A stretch of DNA of 49,791 bases from Puniceicoccaceae bacterium 5H (GCA_009772895.1 WOUP01000022.1:1-49791), one strand, 5' to 3'. Positions 8,143-16,397 are shown, numbered from the stretch's first letter. Notes: generated by a model not told the origin, from the sequence alone. Translations and numbers: made by a program.

Positions 8143-9083
8143 GACTGCAGGGCCGGGACGCGCGGCAGCAGCCGTTCGATGTCCTCACGGTGGTGCTCGA
8201 ACTGCGGCGGCAGCTTGAGGGTCGCGCCGAGCTCTTCCAGCTTTTCGTCGACGGTGAAACCGGGATTGTCGGTCGAGATCTCGAAGAGGATGCCGTTGGG
8301 CTCGCGGAAGTAGGCGGCCGTGAAATACGTGCGGTTGATCGGCCCGTTGATCATCAGGCCCGATTGCGCCAGGCGCTCACGCAAGGCGTCGTGGGCCTCC
8401 TGATCGGGCACGCGAAAGGCCACGTGGTGCACGCTGCCCGCGCCTGGCTTGGTCGGCAGCGCTTTGCGGTCTTCCAGCACATCCACGACGCTGCCGTGCC
8501 CGTGACCGCTGGCGAGGAAGCGGTGCCGCTTGCCCTCCGTCGGCCCACGCTCAAAGCCCATCAAGTCGAGCACGCGCGCGGTGGCTTCGACGCGAGGCAC
8601 ACGCAGGGTGATGCTGTGAAAGCCCAGCAGCTGCTCCACCGCCGGTATCGGGCTTTGCGGCCAAGGCTGCAATTCGGGCGAATCCGCCGCCTTACCCACC
8701 AGCTCCACCGGATAGCCGTCCACGTCCTGGCTCACGAGCACCGCATCGCCGAAGCGGTCCAGCTGCTTGACTGGTCGCTCGGCCTGCCGTAGCCGCGCCT
8801 CCCACGCGTCCAGCGCATCGGCGGCCACGTGATAGGCCACCGCGCTCGCCTCGTGATTACCCGGCTGGCGCGGTCGCAGGTTGGGCCACGGGAAATAGGT
8901 CAAGGCGGTGCCGGGCGCACCGGTGTAGTCGCCGTAGTAAAGGTGGTACGTCGAGGGATCGTCGAAATTGACCGTCTGCTTGATCAGGCGCAGGCCCCAA
9001 AAGTCGCGATATTCGCGTACGTTGACTTGCGGATTGGCCGTCATGGCCGTGATGTGATGAATGCCGGTTACTGCTGCCATCAT
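8139..9083 (-). CDS. Ring-cleaving (extradiol) dioxygenase of the glyoxalase fold (MhqA/MhqO-like)
   Basis: The 314-residue protein has two glyoxalase/vicinal-oxygen-chelate halves. The first begins VTGIHHITAM and the second LLGFHSITLRV, with a probable metal-binding Glu in NGILFEIST near the end. These supply the His, His and Glu ligands expected of an Fe(II) extradiol enzyme. It closely resembles MhqA/MhqO proteins that cleave hydroquinones or catechols. ATG 9083 is preferred, with ATG 9080 next to it. An upstream GTG at 9101 is possible but sits where transcription is expected to begin. It is first in the operon and lies directly behind a MarR-type palindrome. The ring substrate is inferred from family and context. 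Confidence 0.83.
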   Translation of the reverse strand: MMAAVTGIHHITAMTANPQVNVREYRDFWGLRLIKQTVNFDDPSTYHLYYGDYTGAPGTALTYFPWPNLRPRQPGNHEASAVAYHVAADALDAWEARLRQAERPVKQLDRFGDAVLVSQDVDGYPVELVGKAADSPELQPWPQSPIPAVEQLLGFHSITLRVPRVEATARVLDLMGFERGPTEGKRHRFLASGHGHGSVVDVLEDRKALPTKPGAGSVHHVAFRVPDQEAHDALRERLAQSGLMINGPINRTYFTAAYFREPNGILFEISTDNPGFTVDEKLEELGATLKLPPQFEHHREDIERLLPRVPALQS

Positions 9084-9114
9084 GGTAAGGGGTGATCGCA
9101 CAACATCGCACAGG

Positions 9115-9134
9115 TTGTCTTGATGTCAAGATAA
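9115..9134. promoter_or_regulatory. MarR-type operator palindrome at the mhq-like operon promoter
   Basis: The 20-base site TTGTCTTGATGTCAAGATAA has perfect inner arms TCTTGA/TCAAGA around a 2-base spacer, extended by matching outer bases. On the minus strand it contains TTGACA, a good -35 box, with GATGTT about 16 bases downstream as a weak -10. From memory it resembles the MhqR box of Bacillus (ATCTcgAattcgAGAT pattern). A repressor bound here would block the operon beginning at 9083. Confidence 0.55.
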
Positions 9135-9217
9135 ACTGGAGCAAGCTGTTTTCTACTGGATCGCGGACCCGGAACATACGTGCCGCCTTCCCCCTTGCCT
9201 TGTGCGCCGGGAGTCGC

Positions 9218-9997
9218 ATGATGCGGCGACTAATGGACGCTGCCACCATGATTCCGTTTCTGAAGCACCTCAGCGCCGAGAGCGCCAAGGTGATCAACCC
9301 GCTCTTCTTCAATCCCGACCTGCAGGTCGAGTGGAAGGAAGACAACACCCCGGTGACCTACGCCGACAAGAAGGCCGAAGAGGTCCTGCGGGAGCTGATC
9401 ACCAAGGAGTTCCCCGACCACGGTATCGTCGGCGAGGAGTTTCCGAACGTTAACGAAGACGCCGAATACAGCTGGGTGCTCGACCCGATCGACGGCACGC
9501 GCTCGTTTGCCGCCGGCACGCCGCACTTCGGCACGCTCATCTGCCTGCGCCACAACAAGCAGCCCATCTGGGGCGTGATCAACGTCTGCGCGCTCGACCG
9601 CCTCTACATCGGCAACAACGAGCAGTGCTGGATGAATGATCGACCGGTGAAGATGCGCGAAACCAAGGACTTGAGCAAGTGCTTCCTGCTCACGACCGAT
9701 CCGAAGCGTCCCTACCTGCACCACAGCATCGAGGGCTGGAACAACCTGCTCGCCGCGACCGATCAATATCGTAGCTGGGGCGATTGCTTTGGCTACACCA
9801 TGCTCGCCAGCGGTGGCGCCGACATCATGTGCGACCCCAAGATGAGCCTGTGGGACATGGCCGCGCTGCTGCCCGTCGTGCGCGGCGCCGGTGCCGCCGT
9901 CTCCAACTGGAACGGCAACGACCCGGTCGGCTCCGACAGCCTCGTCGTCGCGCACCCCCGCCACCACGCCCGGATCATCGAGATCCTGAACCCGTAA
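9218..9997 (+). CDS. hisN: Inositol-monophosphatase-family phosphatase (HisN-like histidinol phosphatase)
   Basis: This 259-residue Mg2+-dependent phosphatase has all the metal motifs of the family: GEEF (Glu73, Glu74), DPIDGT (Asp89, Asp92) and WDMAALLP (Asp213). The stretches DNTPVTYADKKAEEVLRELI and FPDHGIVGEEF resemble HisN-type histidinol-phosphate phosphatases more than classic inositol phosphatases. The start at 9218 (or the adjacent ATG 9221) follows GGGAG at 9210-9214; upstream ATG codons in this frame lie in the divergent promoter region. It is divergent from the dioxygenase operon and ends in a strong terminator. Other phosphomonoester substrates remain possible. Confidence 0.82.
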   Translation: MMRRLMDAATMIPFLKHLSAESAKVINPLFFNPDLQVEWKEDNTPVTYADKKAEEVLRELITKEFPDHGIVGEEFPNVNEDAEYSWVLDPIDGTRSFAAGTPHFGTLICLRHNKQPIWGVINVCALDRLYIGNNEQCWMNDRPVKMRETKDLSKCFLLTTDPKRPYLHHSIEGWNNLLAATDQYRSWGDCFGYTMLASGGADIMCDPKMSLWDMAALLPVVRGAGAAVSNWNGNDPVGSDSLVVAHPRHHARIIEILNP

Positions 9998-10023
9998 TTA
10001 TTTACACCAGATTTACCTTTCGG

Positions 10024-10055
10024 GCGCGATTCCAAGACGGAATCGCGCTTTTTTT
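10024..10055 (+). terminator. Rho-independent terminator
   Basis: A perfect 10-bp stem (GCGCGATTCC at 10024-10033, GGAATCGCGC at 10039-10048) with a 5-base loop is followed by seven T. It closes the HisN-like gene. Confidence 0.9.
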
Positions 10056-10114
10056 GTACTGGGAATCAGCAGGTTAGCGATTTTCGGGCTTTTTACATTT
10101 ATCCACCGTCTTTC

Positions 10115-10132
10115 ATAGGGTGTCACCCCTAT
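10115..10132. promoter_or_regulatory. Inverted repeat upstream of the chemoreceptor gene
   Basis: ATAGGG (10115-10120) and CCCTAT (10127-10132) form perfect 6-bp arms around TGTCAC, about 70 bases before the receptor start and within an A+T-rich leader. It may be an operator; the binding protein is unknown. The rest of 10056-10204 shows only the ribosome-binding site AAGGAGAA at 10193-10200. Confidence 0.3.
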
Positions 10133-10204
10133 ATTACACCTCAAGATGGGATCCATTAAGCCGCATTACATAGCAACGAACTATATCGCGCAAAGGAGAA
10201 CCCC

Positions 10205-12406
10205 ATGAGTATCGCACGTAAACTATTTCTCGTCCTCGGCATCAGCATCCTCGGTTTAGGGGGTGTGCTGGCCCTCGGACGTTATACCCTCAAAAGCAAC
10301 CTTGAAGCATCCCGCTCACTGGTCGACGGCACCTACGCCCCCATCGTGGAGCGAGACTTGCCGAAACTGACGGAGCTGCGCAACGGCATCACGCTCTTGC
10401 TCAACGCCGACCGAGACGCCTATCAGGCCGAGCTCGCGCAGAGCCAGGCTGCCACCGCCCTCAACCCCGAAGAACTCCAGGCGCTTTTCGATACGGTGAC
10501 CGAAAACAGTGCCCAAGTCATGGAGCGCACCGAAAAAGCCAGCAACTCCTTCAGCGACGACATGCAGGAGACCTACGCCGCAATGCAGGCGCAGTATACC
10601 ACCTGGAAAAACCATTCCAGCGATCTGCTCGGCATCACCAGCGATCTGTTTGACCAAACGGCGCAATACCGGAAGGATCGCCAGCAGCTCTCGAAAATCG
10701 ACGGCGCGCTCAACAAAAGCCTGGAATCCTTGATCGCGCAGCATCAGGACGAGCCGGAGCTCGCCAATGCGTTTGCCGAGATCGAGCAGCAGCTGCTCCG
10801 GGCCAATGTAAGCCTGGGCGTCATGCTGCGCAGTCCCGATCCGGAAGCGGTCCAGCAGGCACGCAAGCTATTCGCCGAACAGACGGAGCAATTGCAAAAC
10901 CGTCTGGAAGCCTTGGGCGAACACCACCATGGCGACGCGGCCGATCCGCTCGCCAAAAGCCAGGGGCTGCTGACCCAGTGGCAGCAATATGGCACCAAGC
11001 TGAGCCACGCCGCGACCCAAAACCAGGACCTGACGGCACAACGCGAAGAGCTGGAGCAGCAGACCTCCCATGAATTTGCCGTGATGCGCGAGACGCTGGA
11101 CCAACTCGTCGGCTTCTTCGAAGAACAGATTGCCGCCAGCACGGAGGCCCTGGTGACCAAAAACGAACAGGCTCGGCAGACGCGCGCCGCCACCGAGGCT
11201 CATGCCCACCAAATGCTCATGATTTTCTACGCCATCGGCGCGGTGACGATCCTCGTGCTCGGCGGCTACCTGACGCTCGTCACCCTGAGCATCGTCAAGG
11301 CCCTGCGCGGTGCCATCGACCAACTGCGTGGCAGCAGCAACGAAGTCACGTCCGCCTCCGTGCAGTTGAGTTCGTCCAGCAACATGATGGCCGACGAAGC
11401 CTCCCAGCAGGCCGCTGCCCTGGAAGAGACGCTGGCCTCGCTGGAAGAAGTCAACGCCACCACCCACATGAATGCCGAGCACGCCCGCAATACCAGCGAC
11501 CGCGTGGAAGACATTCGCGGCAAGGTGACCAAGGGCTCCCAGCTGATGGAGACGATGCTCGATGCGATGCAGCGCATTCGCCAGAACTCCGACCAGACGG
11601 CCAGCGTGATGCGCACGATCGACGAGATCGCCTTTCAGACCAACCTGCTCGCCCTCAATGCCGCCGTCGAAGCGGCCCGGGCCGGAGAGGCCGGTCGTGG
11701 CTTCGCGGTGGTGGCCGAAGAGGTCCGCAACCTGGCCCAACGCAGCGCCGAGGCCGCCCGCTCTACCAGCGGCATGATCGAGACCTCGCACCAGACCGCC
11801 AAGCAGGGCGTGGACAGCAGCGAGCAACTGGCCGAGTTCCTGCGGGAACTGGGGGCCGAGATGGATCAGATCGTCCTGCTTTCCAACGAGGTGTCCACCG
11901 CCTCCAACGAGCAATCACAGGGCCTGCAACAGATCAGCACCGCCGCCTCCCAGATCGACCAGTCCACGCAGCGTAACGCCGCCACGGCGGAAGAAACGGC
12001 TAGCGCGAGCGAAGAGCTTTCCGAGCTGTCCACCCAACTCCAGGACATCGTGCACACCCTCAACCAGATGGTGAAGAGCGACAAGAGCGCACCTGCTCCT
12101 CAGCCCAAGGCCCATCAGGCCGCCCCAAAACAAGCGCAAGCGAAGCAGAAGCAGTCCGATCGCGGCTTCTTCCTCAATGCAGGCTACGAAGCCCCCAAGG
12201 CGCCCGCCAAGCCCGCGAACGGCCGCAACGGCCAACAAAACGGCAGCTTCCACGGCTACCCCAAGCTCAACGGGCACGCCCAAGTCAACGGCACCAACGG
12301 ACACGCGCAGAACGGTAAAATCAACGGACACGCCAACGGCTTCGAATCCTTCAATAGCCAAGGCCCCTCGATCGAACTGAACGACGACATGATCCAGTCT
12401 CACTAG
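10205..12406 (+). CDS. Methyl-accepting chemotaxis protein lacking a recognisable HAMP domain
   Basis: This 733-residue receptor spans the inner membrane and should signal to CheA/CheW. A first hydrophobic helix lies at about 7-25, a helical periplasmic sensor at 30-335 and a second helix at about 338-360. The signalling hairpin tip [20 protein letters not shown] begins at 474 and is canonical. Directly after the second helix comes the coiled-coil signalling region; I see no HAMP linker. The C-terminal 70 residues are rich in Asn, Gly and His (NGHAQ, TNGHAQ, INGHANG) and end without the usual CheR/CheB docking pentapeptide. The start follows AAGGAGAA at ideal spacing. The next gene starts 10 bases after the stop, so they are probably co-transcribed. 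The ligand is unknown. Confidence 0.88.
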   Translation: MSIARKLFLVLGISILGLGGVLALGRYTLKSNLEASRSLVDGTYAPIVERDLPKLTELRNGITLLLNADRDAYQAELAQSQAATALNPEELQALFDTVTENSAQVMERTEKASNSFSDDMQETYAAMQAQYTTWKNHSSDLLGITSDLFDQTAQYRKDRQQLSKIDGALNKSLESLIAQHQDEPELANAFAEIEQQLLRANVSLGVMLRSPDPEAVQQARKLFAEQTEQLQNRLEALGEHHHGDAADPLAKSQGLLTQWQQYGTKLSHAATQNQDLTAQREELEQQTSHEFAVMRETLDQLVGFFEEQIAASTEALVTKNEQARQTRAATEAHAHQMLMIFYAIGAVTILVLGGYLTLVTLSIVKALRGAIDQLRGSSNEVTSASVQLSSSSNMMADEASQQAAALEETLASLEEVNATTHMNAEHARNTSDRVEDIRGKVTKGSQLMETMLDAMQRIRQNSDQTASVMRTIDEIAFQTNLLALNAAVEAARAGEAGRGFAVVAEEVRNLAQRSAEAARSTSGMIETSHQTAKQGVDSSEQLAEFLRELGAEMDQIVLLSNEVSTASNEQSQGLQQISTAASQIDQSTQRNAATAEETASASEELSELSTQLQDIVHTLNQMVKSDKSAPAPQPKAHQAAPKQAQAKQKQSDRGFFLNAGYEAPKAPAKPANGRNGQQNGSFHGYPKLNGHAQVNGTNGHAQNGKINGHANGFESFNSQGPSIELNDDMIQSH

Positions 12407-12416
12407 GAATCCCCCC

Positions 12417-13079
12417 ATGCAACGCTATTACAAATTTGCCGCCGGCCTCCTGCTCGGCCTCATCGCCCCTGCCCTCCACGCCGCCGATACCCAGTTCTGG
12501 ACCGCATGGAACGTGGGCGAGTGGAAGTCCGGCAACTTCTCCACCAAGAGCCACTTCGAGAACCGTCACGCGGACGACCTCGACCTGATCTACGTCCGCT
12601 ACTCCCAGAAGTTCAACTACAAGCTCGACGATGTCTGGTCCCTCGGCCTGCACCCGGTCTACGAGACCTCGCGCGGCAGTGACGACTGGAAGGACACCTA
12701 CCGGCTCGACCTGGAGGCCACCACCAAGCTGAAGTTGACCGACCGCCTCGGCCTCAAACTGCGCCACCGCTACGAAGTCCGGCGCAAAGAGGGCAAGGGC
12801 AGCGAAGCCATGGATCGCGTCCGCCAGCAGGTCGCGCTCAGCTACAAGGCCAATTGGCTGCCTAGCATGACCTCGATCGGCATCGCCAACGAGTGGTTTT
12901 ACGAGATCGACAAGGAGCGCATCACGCTCGACCGGTTCTACCCGATCCAGATCGGCTTCCAGCCCAGCGACAGCTTCAAGACCACCGTCTACTACCTTTA
13001 TCAGAGCAATCGACAAGGATTAAGTGGTAACTGGAGTGGCACGCACATCATCGGCCTCTCCAGCAGCTTCAAGTTCTAG
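12417..13079 (+). CDS. DUF2490-like outer-membrane protein, paralogue 1 of 3
   Basis: The 220-residue protein has a Sec signal peptide (MQRYYKFAAGLLLGLIAPALHA) followed by alternating aromatic/polar beta-strand segments and a C-terminal Phe. That terminal residue is typical of beta-barrels inserted by the BAM complex. It resembles DUF2490 proteins, whose function is unknown. The motifs TQFWTAW, FENRHADDLDL, LRHRYEVRRKE and TTVYYLYQSNRQGLS recur in two paralogues downstream. It begins 10 bases after the chemoreceptor stop, suggesting one transcript, and ends at a terminator. Confidence 0.72.
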   Translation: MQRYYKFAAGLLLGLIAPALHAADTQFWTAWNVGEWKSGNFSTKSHFENRHADDLDLIYVRYSQKFNYKLDDVWSLGLHPVYETSRGSDDWKDTYRLDLEATTKLKLTDRLGLKLRHRYEVRRKEGKGSEAMDRVRQQVALSYKANWLPSMTSIGIANEWFYEIDKERITLDRFYPIQIGFQPSDSFKTTVYYLYQSNRQGLSGNWSGTHIIGLSSSFKF

Positions 13080-13092
13080 CGATATATGGGGT

Positions 13093-13123
13093 GGCCCCGT
13101 CCGACAGCGGGCGGGGCCTTTTT
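13093..13123 (+). terminator. Rho-independent terminator
   Basis: A 10-bp stem (GGCCCCGTCC at 13093-13102, GGGCGGGGCC at 13109-13118, with one T-G wobble) and a 6-base loop are followed by five T. It ends the chemoreceptor/paralogue 1 transcript, so paralogue 2 probably has its own promoter. Confidence 0.85.
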
Positions 13124-13136
13124 ATGCAGGCATACA

Positions 13137-13149
13137 TTAGATTTTCTAA
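13137..13149. promoter_or_regulatory. Short inverted repeat upstream of paralogue 2
   Basis: TTAGA and TCTAA form perfect 5-bp arms around TTT in an A+T-rich stretch between the terminator and the second paralogue. It may mark the promoter or operator of that gene; no clear -35/-10 pair was found. Confidence 0.2.
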
Positions 13150-13265
13150 TCAAACAACAACCGCGTCATACTAAAAACTGATCTACCTCATTAAGGACTG
13201 TTGCAGATAACGTCGCCGACCGAATTGGTCTTGTGAGTGACAATCTCGTAACACACACACTTCCG

Positions 13266-13925
13266 ATGCACCGCTACCTGCGCTTCATTCTCCTCCTGCT
13301 GACCGCGAGCCCTGCCCTGCTGCAGGCCGACTCCACGGCCTACTGGGCCGCCTGGGGCGTCGATGTCTGGAAAGGGGATCAGTTTTCCACCCGCACGAGC
13401 ACCGAAAACCGTCACGACGATGATTTCGACCTCGCCTACTTCCGCATCACGCAGGAGTTCTACTACAAGCCCAACGCGGTCTGGACGCTGGGCGTGATCC
13501 CGACCTACGAGTCGGTCCGCAGCGCGGGAGACTGGAAGGACATCTACCGGGTGAACCTGGAGGCATCTCCGACTTTCAAGCTGAGCGACAAGCTCTCCCT
13601 GAAACTGCGCAACTGGTACGAGATCCGCCGCAAGCAGGATATGGGCAGCAAGTCCTACGACCGCTTCCGGCAGCAAGTCGCCTTTACCTACGCCGCCGAC
13701 TGGCTGCCCGGGCTGACCTCCGTGTCTTGCTCCAATGAAGTGTTTTACGACTTCAATGCCGAACGTATCAATCAGGACCGGATCAACCCGCTGAAACTCA
13801 ACTTCAAGATCAACGATCGCTGCAAGACCTCGGTCTTTTATCTCTACCAGGCTCAGCGGGTCGGCCTGAGCGAAGACTGGACGGGCACGCACGTCATCGG
13901 CGCGTCCACCAGCTTCAATTTCTAA
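13266..13925 (+). CDS. DUF2490-like outer-membrane protein, paralogue 2 of 3
   Basis: This 219-residue paralogue starts at ATG 13266 with a signal peptide (MHRYLRFILLLLTASPALLQA). An in-frame GTG at 13233 would only add residues in front of it. TAYWAAW, TENRHDDDFDLAYF, LRNWYEIRRKQD and TSVFYLYQAQRVGLSEDW line up with the neighbours, and the protein ends in NF, a plausible BAM signal. Small differences (extra Cys residues in VSCSNEVFY and NDRCKTS) set it apart. A terminator precedes it and a 130-base gap follows, so it is probably transcribed independently. Function is unknown. Confidence 0.72.
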   Translation: MHRYLRFILLLLTASPALLQADSTAYWAAWGVDVWKGDQFSTRTSTENRHDDDFDLAYFRITQEFYYKPNAVWTLGVIPTYESVRSAGDWKDIYRVNLEASPTFKLSDKLSLKLRNWYEIRRKQDMGSKSYDRFRQQVAFTYAADWLPGLTSVSCSNEVFYDFNAERINQDRINPLKLNFKINDRCKTSVFYLYQAQRVGLSEDWTGTHVIGASTSFNF

Positions 13926-13955
13926 CGTTCCCCGCAACTGGGGCAACGTGGCCGG

Positions 13956-13980
13956 CCGCGACAAGCAACGCTTATCGCGG
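13956..13980. repeat. Imperfect hairpin after paralogue 2
   Basis: CCGCGACAAGC (13956-13966) pairs with GCTTATCGCGG (13970-13980) with a single mismatch and a 3-base loop. It lacks a T run, so it may be an RNA 3'-end stabiliser or weak attenuator between paralogues 2 and 3. Confidence 0.35.
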
Positions 13981-14057
13981 CACAACAGGTTACGAAAATG
14001 TGGCTAAAGTTAAAAAAGAAGTTGGCCGTAACATTTACGTAACCCATTTAAACCACG

Positions 14058-14717
14058 ATGTCTCGTAAAGTATTGACGACTCTTGGAGCTTTACTGGCTG
14101 GCTCGGCCAGTCTGCTCGCGGAACCCACCCAGTTCTGGGCGTCTTGGACCGTGGACGACTGGGCGAACGACAAGTTCTCCACCCAGACCAACGTCGAAAA
14201 CCGTCATGGCGACGGTTTTGACCTGATTTACTTCCGGGCGACCCAGAAGTTCTATTACGACTTGAACGATACCTGGACCCTCGGGGCCCACCCGGTCATC
14301 GAAACCGCCCGCAGCGGAGACGACTGGAGCGAAACCTACCAGCTGGACCTCGAAGTGAATCCAACCTTCAAGCTGAGCGACCGGCTCTCGCTCAAGGTGC
14401 GCAACCGCTATGAGGTCCGCCGCAAGGAGGACCATGGCGACGCGAATTACGACCGCTACCGCCTCCGCACCATTCTGAGCTACAAGGCCAACTGGCTGCC
14501 CGGCATGACCGCGATCAGCGTGGGCAACGAAGTCTACTACGATTTTTCGGCCGAGCGCATCAACGCCGACCGGATCTACCCGCTGCAGCTCTCCTTCAAG
14601 CCATCGGACCACTTCAAGACCACCGTCTACTATCTCTACGAGACCAAGCGGCAGGGGTTGAGTGAAGACTGGGAGGGCAAGCACGTTATCGGCCTTTCCA
14701 GCGGCTTCCAGTTCTAA
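14058..14717 (+). CDS. DUF2490-like outer-membrane protein, paralogue 3 of 3
   Basis: The 219-residue protein has a signal peptide (MSRKVLTTLGALLAGSASLLA), barrel-like strands and a C-terminal Phe. By eye it is the closest match to paralogue 1: TQFWASW, VENRHGDGFDLIYF, RNRYEVRRKED, SYKANWLPGMT and FKTTVYYLYETKRQGLSEDW. It ends at its own terminator and is convergent with the rhodanese/YceI gene. Retention of three diverged copies suggests different ligands or conditions rather than recent amplification. Function is unknown. Confidence 0.72.
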   Translation: MSRKVLTTLGALLAGSASLLAEPTQFWASWTVDDWANDKFSTQTNVENRHGDGFDLIYFRATQKFYYDLNDTWTLGAHPVIETARSGDDWSETYQLDLEVNPTFKLSDRLSLKVRNRYEVRRKEDHGDANYDRYRLRTILSYKANWLPGMTAISVGNEVYYDFSAERINADRIYPLQLSFKPSDHFKTTVYYLYETKRQGLSEDWEGKHVIGLSSGFQF

Positions 14718-14725
14718 CCGCCTCG

Positions 14726-14752
14726 AGCCCCGCCACCACGCGGGGCTTTTTT
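14726..14752 (+). terminator. Rho-independent terminator
   Basis: A perfect 8-bp stem (AGCCCCGC at 14726-14733, GCGGGGCT at 14740-14747) with a 6-base loop is followed by a T run. It closes paralogue 3. Confidence 0.9.
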
Positions 14753-14758
14753 GTGCCC

Positions 14759-15682
14759 CTATTTGCCGCCGAAGATCAGCTTCAGGTTGACGGAGATGTG
14801 GTCGTTGACCGCGTGCATGCCGAGGTGCTGGAAGAACTTGCCGCTGCCGTAGATCACATTCCAGCGCGTCCGGTCGATCTCCACCATGCCCTGGCAGGCC
14901 CAGGTCAGCTTGTTTTTCGAATCGCCGACGAGTTTCGCTCCCACGGGAGCGGTCACGCCCTTCAGCGTCAGGCTACCCACGACCTCGTAATTGGGGCTGC
15001 CCGGCGTCGCGTGCGGGTTGAAGTCTACGTGCTCGATCTGCACCTTCGCCAGCGGATACTGGTCGATGTGGAAAAACTCCATGTCGCGGAAGTGCTTTAA
15101 CAGCACGCCGCCGGTCTCCTCATCCCCGATATCGATGCAGGAGATCTGCTCCAGGTCCAGCACCAGTTCACCGCCCCGCAAGATGCCGTCCACGACGTTG
15201 ATGTAGCCGGACTGGATGCCGACGGTGCCCTCGTGCTGGCTCGCGAGGTTACGCCCGATCCAGCGCACTTGCGATTCGGCCGTGTCGACCGGCAACTGCC
15301 CCTGCGCGCGCTCCGGTTGCTGCAGCGCCTTCAGCTTTGCCGCATCACCTTCCAGGGGGAGCCCCGCTTCGATGGCCGCCTCCAAACCGCCGCGAAATTC
15401 CTCGACTTCGGCGAAGCCCGCCGCCACCAGCTTGTCTGCCGCCAACCGGGAGGCGTAGGACGACGAATTGGGCCCATAGACGATCACGGGCTGCTCCGGC
15501 TGCAAACCTAGCTTTTCGCGCACCTGCGCGAGGAAATTCATCTCGAACACGTTTGCATTTACGGCTCCCTTTAGATGCTGGGCGTCAAAAACGGAGGCAT
15601 CGTTCACATCGAGCAACACAGGGGCGGGCTGCGCCTCCCGGCGTTTCGTCAGTTGTGCGGCGGTGATGAGCGAGGTCGGCAT
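14759..15682 (-). CDS. Rhodanese-like/YceI-like fusion protein
   Basis: The 307-residue protein joins two domains. Residues 1-110 look like a rhodanese domain (VLLDVNDASVFDAQHLKGAVN, AADKLVAAGFAEVEEFRGGL), but the active-site loop reads VIVYGPNSSS with Gly70 where the catalytic Cys should be, so sulfur transfer is unlikely. Residues 130-307 resemble YceI, a lipocalin-like lipid or polyisoprenoid-binding barrel (DTAESQVRWIGRNL, LTLKGVTAPVGAKL). There is no signal peptide, although YceI proteins are usually periplasmic. It is last in a minus-strand run behind a beta-helix gene (31-base gap). It may be a cytosolic lipid-binding or sensing protein; the function is inferred only. Confidence 0.75.
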   Translation of the reverse strand: MPTSLITAAQLTKRREAQPAPVLLDVNDASVFDAQHLKGAVNANVFEMNFLAQVREKLGLQPEQPVIVYGPNSSSYASRLAADKLVAAGFAEVEEFRGGLEAAIEAGLPLEGDAAKLKALQQPERAQGQLPVDTAESQVRWIGRNLASQHEGTVGIQSGYINVVDGILRGGELVLDLEQISCIDIGDEETGGVLLKHFRDMEFFHIDQYPLAKVQIEHVDFNPHATPGSPNYEVVGSLTLKGVTAPVGAKLVGDSKNKLTWACQGMVEIDRTRWNVIYGSGKFFQHLGMHAVNDHISVNLKLIFGGK

Positions 15683-15713
15683 GACCGCATTTTAGGCCCA
15701 AATCCGTAACCGC

Positions 15714-16397
15714 TCAATCCGGTCGCTCAACAATTCGATACTGCGTGTCCGGGATCACCAATTTACCGGCCGGGAGATAGCCTTGGAACACACAACTGAT
15801 GACCGCCGCGCGCCGGCCGAGGATCGAGCCGGGCTGCAAAACGCCGTTGCAACCGACTTCCGCCCCGTCCCCGAGGATCGCCCCAAGCTTACGCAAACCG
15901 GTGGGCACCCGTTCGTCGTCCCCGAGCCGCACCTTCACCTCGTCGCGGGCCAGTTTGAGGTTGGCGCAAATGACGCCCGCCCCCAGGTGCGCACGGTTGC
16001 CGAGGATCGAATCCCCCACGTAGTTGTAGTGGGGCGTCTCCACGTTTTCCAGCAACAGGCAGTTCTTGTATTCGCAGGAATTGCCCAGCACCGAGCCTTT
16101 GCCGGCAATCACGTTGCCGCGGATGTAGACGCCGGGCCGCAACTGGCACTCAGGGCCGATGTAGACGGGACCCTTGATGTAGCCGTAGGGCGGCAGCTTC
16201 GCGCTCGGGTGCAGATAGACGTCTCCCTCGATGTGCAGCCCCGAGGGTAGGTCCGGACGCTGCGAATGCGCGCCGAAGTCGAAGCCAGCCAGCGCCTCCT
16301 TGATCAGGGGCAGCCAGCGCCAAGGCTCGACGTCCATCGCGAACACGTCGCCAAAGGGCAACGACTCAGGCCAATCGAAGAGATCCGACGCAATCAT
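15714..16397 (-). CDS. Left-handed beta-helix (hexapeptide) transferase-like protein, GlmU C-domain-like
   Basis: The 227-residue protein is built from hexapeptide repeats (VYLHPSAKLPPYGYI, VYIGPECQLRPGVYI) that form a trimeric beta-helix. NSCEYKNCLLLENVETPHYNY followed by VGDSILGNRAHLGAGVICAN parallels the acetyltransferase domain of GlmU, where the lysine/histidine loop binds substrates. The N-terminal pyrophosphorylase domain of GlmU is absent. It may acetylate or otherwise modify a nucleotide sugar for envelope synthesis. It lies 44 bases after a membrane glycosyltransferase-like gene and 31 bases before the YceI fusion, probably in one operon. Confidence 0.72.
   Translation of the reverse strand: MIASDLFDWPESLPFGDVFAMDVEPWRWLPLIKEALAGFDFGAHSQRPDLPSGLHIEGDVYLHPSAKLPPYGYIKGPVYIGPECQLRPGVYIRGNVIAGKGSVLGNSCEYKNCLLLENVETPHYNYVGDSILGNRAHLGAGVICANLKLARDEVKVRLGDDERVPTGLRKLGAILGDGAEVGCNGVLQPGSILGRRAAVISCVFQGYLPAGKLVIPDTQYRIVERPD

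Noticed and set aside
13233-13265. GTG start for paralogue 2
   Set aside because: It puts eleven non-homologous residues before a clean signal peptide that starts at ATG 13266.
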